Shown here piece after piece: positions 1-9,539 of a DNA stretch of 37,632 nt. Made by a program: the position numbers and the translations under genes. Source of the stretch: Candidatus Rokuibacteriota bacterium (GTDB taxonomy: Bacteria; Methylomirabilota; Methylomirabilia; Rokubacteriales; CSP1-6); contig JACPCH010000124.1 of NCBI GenBank assembly GCA_016179875.1, forward strand, positions 1 to 37,632, given 5' to 3'. The number at the start of each line of letters is the position of its first letter. Position 1 is the stretch's first letter. Below the pieces are notes generated by a model that saw nothing but the letters and a program-made list of their open reading frames with translations, did not search any database and was not told the origin of the DNA.

Positions 1-271
1 GGCGGTCCTCCTGGAACACGATGCCGATTCTTCGTCCGGGCGCCGCCGGCGGGCGGTCGTGGGCGGCGACGACGGGCTCGCCGTCGAGCAGCACGACGCC
101 GCGGGTGGCCGGCTCGATCCCGCCGATGATCCTGAGCAGGGTGGTTTTTCCGCACCCGTTGGGGCCCAGGACACAGACGAATTCGCCCGTCTCGACGCCG
201 AACGAGACGGTGTCGATGATCGGGATCAGGAAGTCCTTGCCGACGCCCGAGACCTGGAGCTTCACCGCCAT
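1..271 (-). CDS. ABC transporter ATP-binding protein (NitT/TauT-like), partial, truncated by window edge
   Basis: Reverse-strand translation MAVKLQVSGVGKDFLIPIIDTVSFGVETGEFVCVLGPNGCGKTTLLRIIGGIEPATRGVVLLDGEP contains Walker A GPNGCGKTT. Confidence 0.9.
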   Translation of the reverse strand, partial: MAVKLQVSGVGKDFLIPIIDTVSFGVETGEFVCVLGPNGCGKTTLLRIIGGIEPATRGVVLLDGEPVVAAHDRPPAAPGRRIGIVFQEDR

Positions 272-1035
272 CGGGTGAGCCGCCGGGCCGCCGCGTCGAA
301 CACGAGCTTGTCGGTGGCCATCATCACCAGGATCATCACCAGCGCCCACACGAAGACCATCTGCGTCTCCAGGATCTCGCGGCTGTAATTCATGATGTAG
401 CCGATGCCCGACGTCACGCCGAAGATCTCGGCCACCACGGACACCTTGAGCGCGAGGCCGAACCCGATCTTCATCCCCGCCACCAGGTAGGGCAGGGTGG
501 ACGGGATCACGATCGCCGTGAACTTCTGCCGGCCCGACAGCCGGTAGACGTCGCCCATCTCGAGCAGGCGCCGGTCCACGCCGGCGACGCCCTCGACGAG
601 GTTCGAGGCGACGACCGGCAGCGTGATCATGAACGTCGTGAAGATCGGCGCCCAGTTCGAGAGCCCGAACCAGATGATCGAGATCACGATCCAGACGAAG
701 ACCGACGTCGCGTTCAGGATCGCGAGCGCGTCCTGCACGACCCCGCGGGCCAGACGCGACAGGAAGGCGGCGAGGCCCATCAGGAGCCCGGCGGCCACCG
801 CGGCGCCGAAGCCCGCCAGGATACGGTAGAGCGAGGCGCCGGTGTGCTGCCAGACCTCGCCCGAGCGGAGGATCTCGACGAAGCCGGCCAGGACGGCGAG
901 CGGCGAGGGCAGCACGTAGGCGCCGTAGCGCCAGGACAGGAGCGACCACACGGCGGCGACCAGGAGCATCGCGCCGAGGGTGGGGAGGTGGAGGCGGGCG
1001 GCCCAGTCCCGCCCGCCCCCCGGTGAAGCGCTCAC
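262..1035 (-). CDS. ABC transporter permease (NitT/TauT/SsuC-like)
   Basis: Multiple hydrophobic segments; inner-membrane permease pattern (EMGDVYRLSGRQKFTAIVIPSTLPYLVAGMKIGFGLALKVSVVAEIFG); GTG start overlapping the upstream stop. Confidence 0.88.
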   Translation of the reverse strand: MSASPGGGRDWAARLHLPTLGAMLLVAAVWSLLSWRYGAYVLPSPLAVLAGFVEILRSGEVWQHTGASLYRILAGFGAAVAAGLLMGLAAFLSRLARGVVQDALAILNATSVFVWIVISIIWFGLSNWAPIFTTFMITLPVVASNLVEGVAGVDRRLLEMGDVYRLSGRQKFTAIVIPSTLPYLVAGMKIGFGLALKVSVVAEIFGVTSGIGYIMNYSREILETQMVFVWALVMILVMMATDKLVFDAAARRLTRWR

Positions 1036-1989
1036 GCGCGGTGGAAGAACTCGCGGCGGATCCGCTCCGGGCTGTCCCAGAGGTCGGACTTCAGGAAGCC
1101 GAACTCCTTGTTGATCTTGAGCTGCGCGATCAGCGTGTCCACCTGCTCGTCGGGCAGGCCGTGCAGCATCCGCACGGTCTCCTTGTGGGCGACCTGGATC
1201 ACGTCCTTCGGGAGCTTCGTGACCTCGGCAACGATCTCCATCGCCCGGGCCGGCTTGTTGTACCAGACGTCCACGGCGTCCCGCTGCGCGTCGTTCAGGT
1301 CCTTCGCGATCGCGGCGTTCCTGTCCAGGAACTCCTTGTGCACGAGGTAGCAGACGTGCACCGGGAACCCCGTCGCGCGGCCGGTGGCCTTCCGCCAGAG
1401 GTCGATCTGCTTGACCAGGTACACTCCCTCGCCCCGGAATACGACCGAGTCGGTGATGGGCTGCCAGGCGATGATCGCGTCCACGTCCTTCTTCCCGAGC
1501 AGCGTCACCATGTCGGGCGGCGAGGTCGCGGTGACGATCCGGGCTTCCTTCTGGATGTCGAGGCCGTAGCCCTTCTTCAGCAGCGCGTTGATGTCGAAGA
1601 ACGTCGAGGTGCCCACGATCGCCGCGATCTTCTTGCCCTTGAGGTCCTCGACCCTGGCGAGACCGGCGTCCTTGCGGGCCACGATGGCGCCGAGCACCGC
1701 GGTGGCGACGCCCGTCACCTTGAGCGGCACGCCGTCCTCGAACGCCTTGGCGGCCAGCGCGAAGCTCATGTCGATCGCGTCCACGTTCTTCGACGCGAGC
1801 TGGTTCAGCAGCGGGCCCGGCGCGCCGGGCACGATCGAGTACTCGGCCTGCCAGCCGCGCTTGCCCAGCAGGTCCTCCTTGTGGATGATCTCGGTCGCCG
1901 CCCAGCCGAGCTGCAGGTAGGCCAGGCGCCGCGGCCGCGGCGACGGCCGCGGCGCCGATTCTCAGAAAGTCACGGCGTCCGGTGCTCAT
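1032..1989 (-). CDS. ABC transporter substrate-binding protein (NitT/TauT-like) with Tat-type signal; apparent frameshift near 1925-1940
   Basis: [21 protein letters not shown] (RRDFL Tat motif) in one frame, then [55 protein letters not shown] in another; stop at 1032. Confidence 0.75.
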
Positions 1990-3371
1990 ACACTCACCTT
2001 CGGCAGGCCGCGCAGCGCCGCCTCGATCTTCTCGGCCGGGTAGTCGTAGTCCTGGAGCTTGCCGGCCAGGAAGGCCTCGTAGGCGCCGAGGTCGAAGTGG
2101 CCGTGGCCCGAGAGGTTGAAGAGGATCGTCTGCCGCTTGCCGGCCTTCTTGCAGCGCAGCGCCTCGTCGATCACCACGCGGATGGCGTGGGCGGCCTCGG
2201 GCGCGGGGATGATGCCCTCGGCGCGCGCGAACTGGAGCGCGGCCTGGAAGGTCGAGATCTGGGGCACGGCGACGGCCTCGATCACGCCCTCGTCGTAGAG
2301 CTTGCAGACGAGCGGCGCCATGCCGTGGTAGCGGAGCCCGCCCGCGTGGAGCGGCGCCGGCACGAAGGAGTGGCCGAGCGTGTGCATCTTCACGAGCGGC
2401 GTCAGGCCCACCGTGTCGCCGAAGTCGTAGACGTACCGGCCCTTGGTGAGGCTCGGGCAGGCGCTGGGCTCGACGGCGATGAGCCGGAGCTTCTTCTTCT
2501 TGCCGGCGAGCTTGTCGGCGGCGAAGGGGAACGAGAGCCCGGCGAAGTTGGAGCCGCCGCCGGCGCAGGCGACGACGATGTCGGCCTCGTCGTCGGCCTT
2601 CTCGAGCTGCTTCTTGGCCTCGAGGCCGATGATCGTCTGGTGCATGAGCACGTGGTTGAGCACGCTGCCGAGCGAGTACTTCGTGTCCTCGCGCGTGGCC
2701 GCGTCCTCGACGGCCTCGCTGATCGCGATGCCGAGGCTCCCGGGCGAGCTCGGATCCTCCAGGAGGATCTTCTTGCCGGCCTGGGTGTCGGGGCTCGGGC
2801 TCGGGACGACCTGGGCGCCCCAGGTCTCCATCATGATGCGGCGGTACGGCTTCTGCTGGTAGGAGACCTTCACCATGTAGACCTTGCACTGCAGCCCGAA
2901 CATCTGGGTCGCCATCGCCAGGGCCGAGCCCCACTGGCCCGCGCCCGTCTCGGTGGCGATGCGGGTGACGCCTTCCTTCTTGTTGTAGTACGCCTGCGCG
3001 ACGGCGGTGTTCGGCTTGTGGCTGCCCGCCGGGCTCACGCCCTCGTACTTGTAGTAGATGCGGGCGGGCGTGCCCAGGGCCTTCTCCAGGCGCCGCGCGC
3101 GGTAGAGCGGGCTCGGGCGCCAGAGCCGCAGCACGTCGCGGATGCCGTCGGGGATGGGGATCCAGCGCTCCTGGCTGACCTCCTGCTTGATCAGCTCCAT
3201 CGGGAACAGCGGCGCCAAATCTTGAGGTCCGATGGGCTGGCCCGTGCCCGGGTGCAGGACGGGCGGCGGCGGCGTCTTGAAGTCCGCCATGATGTTGTAC
3301 CACTTGGCGGGGATGTCCCTCTCGTCGAGGGTGAACTTCGTGCGGTACTTGTCGCTCCCCTTGGTCGCCAT
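1986..3371 (-). CDS. trpB2: TrpB-like pyridoxal-phosphate dependent enzyme (TrpB2 type)
   Basis: [27 protein letters not shown]...[18 protein letters not shown]...[13 protein letters not shown] lysine context GSHKPN; length typical of TrpB2. Confidence 0.92.
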   Translation of the reverse strand: MATKGSDKYRTKFTLDERDIPAKWYNIMADFKTPPPPVLHPGTGQPIGPQDLAPLFPMELIKQEVSQERWIPIPDGIRDVLRLWRPSPLYRARRLEKALGTPARIYYKYEGVSPAGSHKPNTAVAQAYYNKKEGVTRIATETGAGQWGSALAMATQMFGLQCKVYMVKVSYQQKPYRRIMMETWGAQVVPSPSPDTQAGKKILLEDPSSPGSLGIAISEAVEDAATREDTKYSLGSVLNHVLMHQTIIGLEAKKQLEKADDEADIVVACAGGGSNFAGLSFPFAADKLAGKKKKLRLIAVEPSACPSLTKGRYVYDFGDTVGLTPLVKMHTLGHSFVPAPLHAGGLRYHGMAPLVCKLYDEGVIEAVAVPQISTFQAALQFARAEGIIPAPEAAHAIRVVIDEALRCKKAGKRQTILFNLSGHGHFDLGAYEAFLAGKLQDYDYPAEKIEAALRGLPKVSV

Positions 3372-3421
3372 CACCGGCCTCCTTCGGATGTCGCTGCGCG
3401 GGCTGTCGGGAAAGTGCGCCA

Positions 3422-3450
3422 ACGATAAGGCAGGCGCACGAGGCTGTCAA
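3422..3450 (-). promoter_or_regulatory. Sigma70-like promoter for the TrpB2 gene
   Basis: Reverse strand TTGACA - 17 nt - TATCGT, about 50 nt upstream of the start codon. Confidence 0.5.
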
Positions 3451-3453
3451 ACA

Positions 3454-3483
3454 TTGACGGAGGCCGCGCGGGGTGTGTAAGAC
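3454..3483 (+). promoter_or_regulatory. Possible sigma70-like promoter for the DUF993 operon
   Basis: TTGACG - 18 nt - TAAGAC, shortly upstream of ATG 3497; weak -10. Confidence 0.3.
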
Positions 3484-3496
3484 TGTTAGCCGATCC

Positions 3497-4567
3497 ATGC
3501 CGCCGACGCTGACGCTGCCGCAGAAGGACGGGACGCTCGCGCCCTACACGCTGTCGGGCCGCGCCCCGGTGATGCCGCCGCCCGGGCCCATCAGGAGCCG
3601 GATCCCGTACGCGGCGGTCCACGTCGTCGCCGACCCGCTCGCGAACGTCCATCCGGCCCTCGAGACGCGGCTGGACTGGGACGCGACGCTGGCCTACCGG
3701 CGCCACGTCTGGTCGCTCGGGCTCGCGGTGGCCGAGGCCATGGACACCGCGCAGCGCGGCATGGGGCTCGACTGGGGCCGCTCGGTGGCCGAGGCGCGGA
3801 CGATGTCGGGCGCCGTGCTCGCGAGCGGTGCCGGCACCGACCACCTGGAGCCGGGGCCGCGCGTCACGCTGTCGGACGTCGAGACGGCGCACGAGGAGCA
3901 GTGCGACGTCATCGAGTCGGTCGGCGGGCGGATCATCCTGATGGCGAGCCGCGCGCTCGCCGCGTGCGCCAGGGGCGCCGACGACTACGGGAAGGTCTAC
4001 GGCCGGATCCTGAGCCAGGCGCGGGAGCCCGTCATCATCCACTGGCTCGGCGACATGTTCGATCCGGCGCTCCGCGGCTACTGGGGCGCGGTCTCGCTCC
4101 TCGACCAGCGGCGCGAGATCGCGATGCGGCGGCGCTTCCCGCCCGGCGTCCGCATGTACAGCGGCGACGACTTCGACTACCCGACGACGATCCGCGGCGA
4201 CGCCCACGGCCACTCGGACGCGCTCCTCGGCATCTTCGACGTGATCGCGCCGGCCGCCTCCGCGGCGCTCCACGCCCTCGACCGCGGAGACGTCGTGGGC
4301 TTCGACGCGATCCTCGCGCCGACCCTGCCGCTCTCGCGCCACGTCTTCGGCGACCCGACGCGCTTCTACAAGACGGGCGTCGTCTTCGCCGCGTATCTGA
4401 ACGGTCACCAGGCGCACTTCCGGATGGTCGGCGGCCTCGAGAGCGCGCGTCCGGTCGTCCATCTCGCCCAGCAGTTCGTCCTGATGGATCAGGCCGGCCT
4501 GCTCGCCGATCCCGACCAGGCCGTGGAGCGGATGCGGCGCGTGCTGGCCGTGGCGGGGGTCGTCTAG
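3497..4567 (+). CDS. DUF993 family (dihydrodipicolinate-synthase-like) protein
   Basis: MPPTLTLPQKDGTLAPYTLSGRAPVMPPP...VAEAMDTAQRGMGLDWGRS...GDDFDYPTTIRGD..GHSDALLGIFDVIAP...YKTGVVFAAYLNGHQAHFRMVGGL. Confidence 0.7.
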   Translation: MPPTLTLPQKDGTLAPYTLSGRAPVMPPPGPIRSRIPYAAVHVVADPLANVHPALETRLDWDATLAYRRHVWSLGLAVAEAMDTAQRGMGLDWGRSVAEARTMSGAVLASGAGTDHLEPGPRVTLSDVETAHEEQCDVIESVGGRIILMASRALAACARGADDYGKVYGRILSQAREPVIIHWLGDMFDPALRGYWGAVSLLDQRREIAMRRRFPPGVRMYSGDDFDYPTTIRGDAHGHSDALLGIFDVIAPAASAALHALDRGDVVGFDAILAPTLPLSRHVFGDPTRFYKTGVVFAAYLNGHQAHFRMVGGLESARPVVHLAQQFVLMDQAGLLADPDQAVERMRRVLAVAGVV

Positions 4568-4570
4568 GGC

Positions 4571-5302
4571 GTGACGGCTCCCTGGCAGCAGTGGGCCAAG
4601 CGCCCGGAGACCGAGCCGACGCTCGTCGAGCGGGCCCGCGGCGCGCTGCCCCCGATGGAGTCCACCAAGCAGCTCGTCCAGCTGGTCGCCGGCGTCTACC
4701 GGCCGGGGATGCGCGTGCTCGACGTGGGCTGCAACGTGGGCCACTACCTGCGCGGGCTGCGCGGGCTCGACCCGCGGCTCGACTACACGGGCGTCGACGC
4801 CTACGCCCACTACGTCGAGCGCGCCCGCGAGATCTTCAGCGACGACCCGCACGCGAGCTTCCACGTCAAGGACGTCCACGAGCCGCTCTTCCCGGGCGAG
4901 CCGTTCGACGTCGTCTACTGCTGCAACGTGCTGCTCCACCTGCCGGACTTCCGCCGCCCCGTCCGGAACCTTCTCGACAGCACGAAGAGCGTGCTGCTGG
5001 TCCGGACCCTCCTCGGCGAGTACACGACGATCGTCAAGCGCGCGGTCAGCCACGCCTACGACGACGCCGGCGAGCCGCTCGACTTCGTGTACCAGAACAC
5101 CTGGGAGACCGGCTGGTTCACGGGCTGGATCGAGCGCCAGGGCTGGAGGGTCGAGCTGATCGCCGACGCGTTCGACGCGCTGGCGCTGGCGCGCGAATAC
5201 GACGCGGTCAAGCGCGGCCGGGGCACCCGCGTGGTCGAGGGCCGGCAGGCCGACGGCAACATCATCTTCAACTGGACGTGGGCGAAGATCACGCGCCCGT
5301 GA
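4571..5302 (+). CDS. Class I SAM-dependent methyltransferase
   Basis: VLDVGCNVGHYLRGLRGLDPRLDYTGVDAYAHYVERAREIF (motif I and post-I); GTG start. Confidence 0.85.
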   Translation: MTAPWQQWAKRPETEPTLVERARGALPPMESTKQLVQLVAGVYRPGMRVLDVGCNVGHYLRGLRGLDPRLDYTGVDAYAHYVERAREIFSDDPHASFHVKDVHEPLFPGEPFDVVYCCNVLLHLPDFRRPVRNLLDSTKSVLLVRTLLGEYTTIVKRAVSHAYDDAGEPLDFVYQNTWETGWFTGWIERQGWRVELIADAFDALALAREYDAVKRGRGTRVVEGRQADGNIIFNWTWAKITRP

Positions 5303-6336
5303 GCGCCCCAGCCGACGCGCGGGTGGCCGGCCTGTCGGTGGTGGTCGCCGGCGCGGGCTCGATCGGGCGGCGGCACCTCCGGAACCTCCGCGACCTCGGC
5401 GTCGGCCGTCTCGCGGCGTGCGACCCCGACCCGGCGCGGCGGAAGGCGGTCGCCGACGAGCTCGGCGTCGCGGCGCTGGCGGGCCTGGACGAGGCGCTGG
5501 ACGCCGGCCCGCCCGACGCGGTCCTGGTCTGCAGCCCGCCGGTGTCGCACGTGTCGCAGGCGTTGCGCGCCGTGGACCGCGGCGCCCACGTGTTCGTCGA
5601 GAAGCCGCTCGCGCACTCGCTCGCCGGCGTCGAGGAGCTGGCCGCCCGGGCCCGCGCGGCGGCGCGGGCCGTCCAGGTCGGCTACAACCTCCGGTTCCAC
5701 CCGGGAATCCGCCAGCTCAAGGGGCTGGTGGACGCGGGCGCCGTCGGCCGGGTGCTCTGGCTTCACGGGGAATTCGGCTTCGACTTGCGCGAGTGGCGGC
5801 CCGGCCGGGATTACCGCACGAACTACTCGGCGCGAGCGGATCTCGGCGGCGGTATCATCCTCGACGCGTCGCACGAGATCGACTACGTGCTCTGGCTGCT
5901 GGGGCAGCCGACCGAGGTCGTGTGCATGGCCGGCAAGGTGAGCGGGCTCGAGATGGACGTCGCGGACTGCGCGACCGTGCTGCTGCGGTTCCCGGGCGGC
6001 GGGCCGGCCGATGGCCCGCAGGCGGATATCCACATGGATTGCGTCCAGCGCGTCCGCCGCCGGGCGTGCCGGATCGCCGGCACGGAGGGGACGCTCGTGT
6101 GGGACTACGACGCGCGCGAGATCCAGGTCTTCCGGGCCGCGCGCAAGCAGTGGGAGCGGTTGCCGTACCGCTTCGAGGAAAACGATATGTACGTGGCCGA
6201 GCTGCGCCACTTCCTCGACTGCGTCCTCGGGCGCGCGACGCCGCTCGTCGGGCTCGACGAGGGCCGGCGCGCCCTCGCCGTCGCGCTCGCGGCGCAGACC
6301 GCCGCGCGCGAGCGCCGGGTGGAGCGCCTGGCGTGA
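5299..6336 (+). CDS. Gfo/Idh/MocA family oxidoreductase
   Basis: VVVAGAGSIGRRHLRNLRDLGVGRLAACD Rossmann motif; HVFVEKPLAHS (EKP motif); GTG start with 4-nt overlap. Confidence 0.92.
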   Translation: MSAPADARVAGLSVVVAGAGSIGRRHLRNLRDLGVGRLAACDPDPARRKAVADELGVAALAGLDEALDAGPPDAVLVCSPPVSHVSQALRAVDRGAHVFVEKPLAHSLAGVEELAARARAAARAVQVGYNLRFHPGIRQLKGLVDAGAVGRVLWLHGEFGFDLREWRPGRDYRTNYSARADLGGGIILDASHEIDYVLWLLGQPTEVVCMAGKVSGLEMDVADCATVLLRFPGGGPADGPQADIHMDCVQRVRRRACRIAGTEGTLVWDYDAREIQVFRAARKQWERLPYRFEENDMYVAELRHFLDCVLGRATPLVGLDEGRRALAVALAAQTAARERRVERLA

Positions 6337-7103
6337 TCGACGTGACCGGGCGGGTCGCGCTCGTCACCGCGGGGGCCAAGGGCCTCGGCGCCGAGGTGGC
6401 GCGCCGGCTCGCCGCCGCCGGCGCCGACGTGGCGGTCACCTACGCCCAGGACGGCGTGGCCGCGCGCGGGTTCGCGGCCGAGGTCGAACGGGGCGGGCGC
6501 CGCTGTCTCCCGCTCCAGGCCGACGCGCGCGACTTCGGACGCGCCGCACGCGTGGTGGAGGAAGCGCGCGCGGCGCTGGGCGGGCTGCACATCCTGGTGT
6601 GCGGCGCCGGCGGCATGGGCATCGCGCGCAGGGGACCGCTCGCCGCGATGACCGAGACGGACTGGGACGACGCGGTTGTCTTCTCGCTCAAGAGCGCCTT
6701 CAACTATATCCGTGCCGCCGCCCCCCACTTCCAGGCCCAGCGCTACGGCAAGATCGTCTGCGTCGGCTCGGTCAACGGCCTCGGCGGGCGCCCCGGCACC
6801 GCGAGCTACAACGCCGCCAAGGCGGGGCTGGTCGGCCTGGTGAGGACGGCGGCGGCCGAGCTGGGCGCCTGGGACGTCAACGTGAACCTGGTGGCGCCCG
6901 GGTTCATCGAGACGACGACGCAGGTGAACACGCCGCAGAAGGTCCGCGATCAGGTGCTCGGCGAGTGCGCGATCAAGCGCCTCGGGACCCCCGCCGACAT
7001 CGCGCCGCCGATCGTGTTCCTGTGCAGCGATGCCGCCCGTCACGTCACCGGCCAGGTGCTCGGGGTGGACGCGGGCCAGTACCTGCCACGCCCGCTGCCG
7101 TGA
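6333..7103 (+). CDS. SDR family oxidoreductase
   Basis: VALVTAGAKGLGAEVARRLAAAGADVAVTY; catalytic YNAAKAG; 4-nt overlap with upstream gene. Confidence 0.92.
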   Translation: MIDVTGRVALVTAGAKGLGAEVARRLAAAGADVAVTYAQDGVAARGFAAEVERGGRRCLPLQADARDFGRAARVVEEARAALGGLHILVCGAGGMGIARRGPLAAMTETDWDDAVVFSLKSAFNYIRAAAPHFQAQRYGKIVCVGSVNGLGGRPGTASYNAAKAGLVGLVRTAAAELGAWDVNVNLVAPGFIETTTQVNTPQKVRDQVLGECAIKRLGTPADIAPPIVFLCSDAARHVTGQVLGVDAGQYLPRPLP

Positions 7104-7855
7104 CGGGCGCCCGCCCGCGCGTCGTCGCGCTGGTCCAGGCGCGGATGGGCTCGAGCCGCCTTCCCGGCAAGGTGCTGGCGCCGGTCGGCGGCGTCCCGCT
7201 GCTCCAGGCGATCGTCGAGCGCGTGCGCGGCGCCCGGACGCTCCACGCGCTGGTGATCGCCACCACCGAGCGCCCGGCGGACGACGCGGTGGCGGCGCTG
7301 GCCGGCCGGCTCGGCGTCGCCTGCTTCCGCGGCGCCGACGAGGACTGTCTGGACCGCCTCGCCCGCGCGGCGCGGGCCCACGGCGCCGACGTCGTCGTCA
7401 GGCTGACCGGCGACAATCCCTTCGTGGACGGCGCCCTCGTGGACTGGGCCGTCGGCGAGCGCGCGGCGGCGGAGCCGCCGTGGGACTACGTCGGCACGTC
7501 GCGGAGCGGCACCTTTCCCGTCGGGATCTCCGTGGAGGTGGTGGCGCACGCCGCGCTCGACTGCGCCTGGCGCGAGGCCACGGCGCCGGCGCACCGGGAG
7601 CACGTGACCCTCTGGATCGTCGAGCGCCCCGAGCGGTTCCGCGTCCGCGACCTCGTCGCCGACCCGAGTGACGGCGACCTGCGGCTCACGGTGGACGCGC
7701 CGGAGGACCTCGAGCTGGCCCGGCGCGTGTTCGACCACTTCGGCCACCGGCACTTCGCCTGGCGCGAGGCGGTGGCGGCGGTGCGCGTGCGCCCCGATTG
7801 GGCTGCGCTCAACCGGCACGTCGCGCAGCGCGTGCCGGACGGGCGTTCCCGCTAG
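7100..7855 (+). CDS. Cytidylyltransferase-like glycan biosynthesis protein (SpsF/CMP-sugar NTP-transferase type)
   Basis: VVALVQARMGSSRLPGKVLAPVGGVPLLQAIVERV ... VVRLTGDNPFVD ... LRLTVDAPEDLELARRVF. Confidence 0.85.
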   Translation: MTGARPRVVALVQARMGSSRLPGKVLAPVGGVPLLQAIVERVRGARTLHALVIATTERPADDAVAALAGRLGVACFRGADEDCLDRLARAARAHGADVVVRLTGDNPFVDGALVDWAVGERAAAEPPWDYVGTSRSGTFPVGISVEVVAHAALDCAWREATAPAHREHVTLWIVERPERFRVRDLVADPSDGDLRLTVDAPEDLELARRVFDHFGHRHFAWREAVAAVRVRPDWAALNRHVAQRVPDGRSR

Positions 7856-8358
7856 TCCAGCCAGAACACCCAGTCGATCCGGCGGACCCGGGCGCCCCGG
7901 AACGAGAACTCGACGCGGTTGAGGCGTTCCGAGTCCTCGTACCGGTCCGTGTCGATCTCGCCCGGCTCGGCGCGGACGCCGGGACCGAGCACGCGCCGTA
8001 CCGCGTCCCGGGTGCTGCCGACGCCGAGACCCCACTTCACGCGATAGCGCTCGCTCGTGAGCGACATCTCCATGAGCAGCTCGCGGCCGGTCGCGCTGAC
8101 GCGGTAGAGGACGACGCGGAGACCGTCGTACTCGAGCTCGTGCACCTCATCGGTCCGTCCGGGCTCGTGCCGGTTCTGCACGCGCCGGACGGTGGCCGAT
8201 CGGGGCGGACCGAGGCTCGCCGCCAGCTCGACACGGGTCCGCCCGAGCGGGACCGCGAAGCCGTCGGCGATCAGCTCGTCCACGCGCGCCTGGAAGGGCT
8301 CCGCGGCGCCGACCGCGGGCGCCACGGCCAGCAGGCACGCGGTGACGAGGACGCTCAT
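7852..8358 (-). CDS. Hypothetical secreted protein
   Basis: 168-aa ORF with N-terminal signal-like MSVLVTACLLAVAPAVGAAEP; convergent with previous gene, sharing the CTAG stop. Confidence 0.65.
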   Translation of the reverse strand: MSVLVTACLLAVAPAVGAAEPFQARVDELIADGFAVPLGRTRVELAASLGPPRSATVRRVQNRHEPGRTDEVHELEYDGLRVVLYRVSATGRELLMEMSLTSERYRVKWGLGVGSTRDAVRRVLGPGVRAEPGEIDTDRYEDSERLNRVEFSFRGARVRRIDWVFWLD

Positions 8359-8364
8359 CGCGCG

Positions 8365-8901
8365 TCAGATCACGTGGAGCAGGGGGCGCGCCGCGAGTGC
8401 CCCCGGCGTCCAGAAGCCGGTCTCGCCGAACCACGCCAGGGCCTGGGCCGCGTCCGGCGTGTTCATCAGCGCGAAGGTCTGGCCGTCCTCGAAGAAGCCG
8501 CCGAACGCCAATCGTCCGGCCCCGCGCATCTCGATGAGCGCGAACTGCGCCATGGCGTGGTCGGCCACCGGGCCCTCGACGATGGTGATCCGGCGCGAGC
8601 CGTCGAGGACGACCGGCACCTGTTCCCACGGCTCCACGAACTGGGCGAAGCTCCGCGGCGTGTAGCCGACCCAGGCGCCGCCCGTCCAGTACGGATCCTC
8701 CTCGATCGCGTGCTTGAGCTGTCCCGGCTGCTGCAGGCGATAGACGAGATCGGCCGAGGTGCCGTCGGGCGCCGGGCCGCCGCCGATCAGGATGCCGGCG
8801 GCGCGGAGCCCCTGCAGGCGCTCGAGGTGGGCGCGGCGGTGCGGCTCGCGGCGCGTGAGGTAGTTGTCGGCGGCGGTGATGGCGACGTGGAAGACGATCA
8901 T
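8365..8901 (-). CDS. YciI-related domain protein, apparently two tandem domains
   Basis: MIVFHVAITAADNYLTRREPHRRAHLERLQGLRAAGILIGGGP... then a second related half ending DAAQALAWFGETGFWTPGALAARPLLHVI. Confidence 0.7.
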   Translation of the reverse strand: MIVFHVAITAADNYLTRREPHRRAHLERLQGLRAAGILIGGGPAPDGTSADLVYRLQQPGQLKHAIEEDPYWTGGAWVGYTPRSFAQFVEPWEQVPVVLDGSRRITIVEGPVADHAMAQFALIEMRGAGRLAFGGFFEDGQTFALMNTPDAAQALAWFGETGFWTPGALAARPLLHVI

Positions 8902-8949
8902 GGGCCGACGCCCAGCGTATCAGCCGGCTCGTCGGTCCGCCCGATTACG

Positions 8950-9172
8950 TCAAGGCGCCGGGCTCGCCCGCAGCGCGCGGGCCCGTGCCGCGAAGCGCTC
9001 GAGCCCGAGCGCGTCGAACGCCTCCAGCCCGGCTTCGGCGTGGGCGCGCGCCCCCTCGGGGTCGCCCGCCGAGCAGAGCAGCGCCACCGCCTGGCGCCCG
9101 TGCTCGACTCCGGCCGCCGGCCGTGCCCAGAAGTTCGCCAGAGCGAGCAGGAAGTGGGCAAGCGCAGAAGTA
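8950..9172 (-). pseudogene. C-terminal remnant of an alpha-helical/TPR-like protein lacking its 5' part
   Basis: Reverse frame reads ALAHFLLALANFWARPAAGVEHGRQAVALLCSAGDPEGARAHAEAGLEAFDALGLERFAARARALRASPAP* with no plausible start; abuts the mazF stop. Confidence 0.5.
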
Positions 9173-9176
9173 GCCT

Positions 9177-9539
9177 TTACATGCTCAACACCAGCCTTAG
9201 GGCTCTCTCTACGTCCGCTATGCGAGCCGCCGGGAGAGCTCCTGCAAGATTTGGACGGCGAGTCTTGGGCTCATAGAAACGGGCCGGGTCCAGAGAGCGA
9301 ATCTGAAAACAGAGAAAAACGGTCTCCATCGGAAGACCCGATTCCTTTCTCGTCACGCGCACATTCGTGGGATAGTCACGGGGCACGTTTCTCGCATCAG
9401 TGCCAACCACCACGGTGACAACCAAAGGCTGCCGATTAATAGCATCCGCTGAAACGACGAGGACGGGCCGGCGTCCAGCCTGTTCTCGGCCCTTTGTCGG
9501 ATCGAGACTGACGAAATAGATCTGGCCGCGGCTAATCAT
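9177..9539 (-). CDS. mazF: Type II toxin-antitoxin system PemK/MazF family toxin
   Basis: MISRGQIYFVSLDPTKGREQAGRRPVLVVSADAINRQPLVVTVVVGT...NVRVTRKESGLPMETVFLCFQIRSLDPARF. Confidence 0.92.
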   Translation of the reverse strand: MISRGQIYFVSLDPTKGREQAGRRPVLVVSADAINRQPLVVTVVVGTDARNVPRDYPTNVRVTRKESGLPMETVFLCFQIRSLDPARFYEPKTRRPNLAGALPAARIADVERALRLVLSM

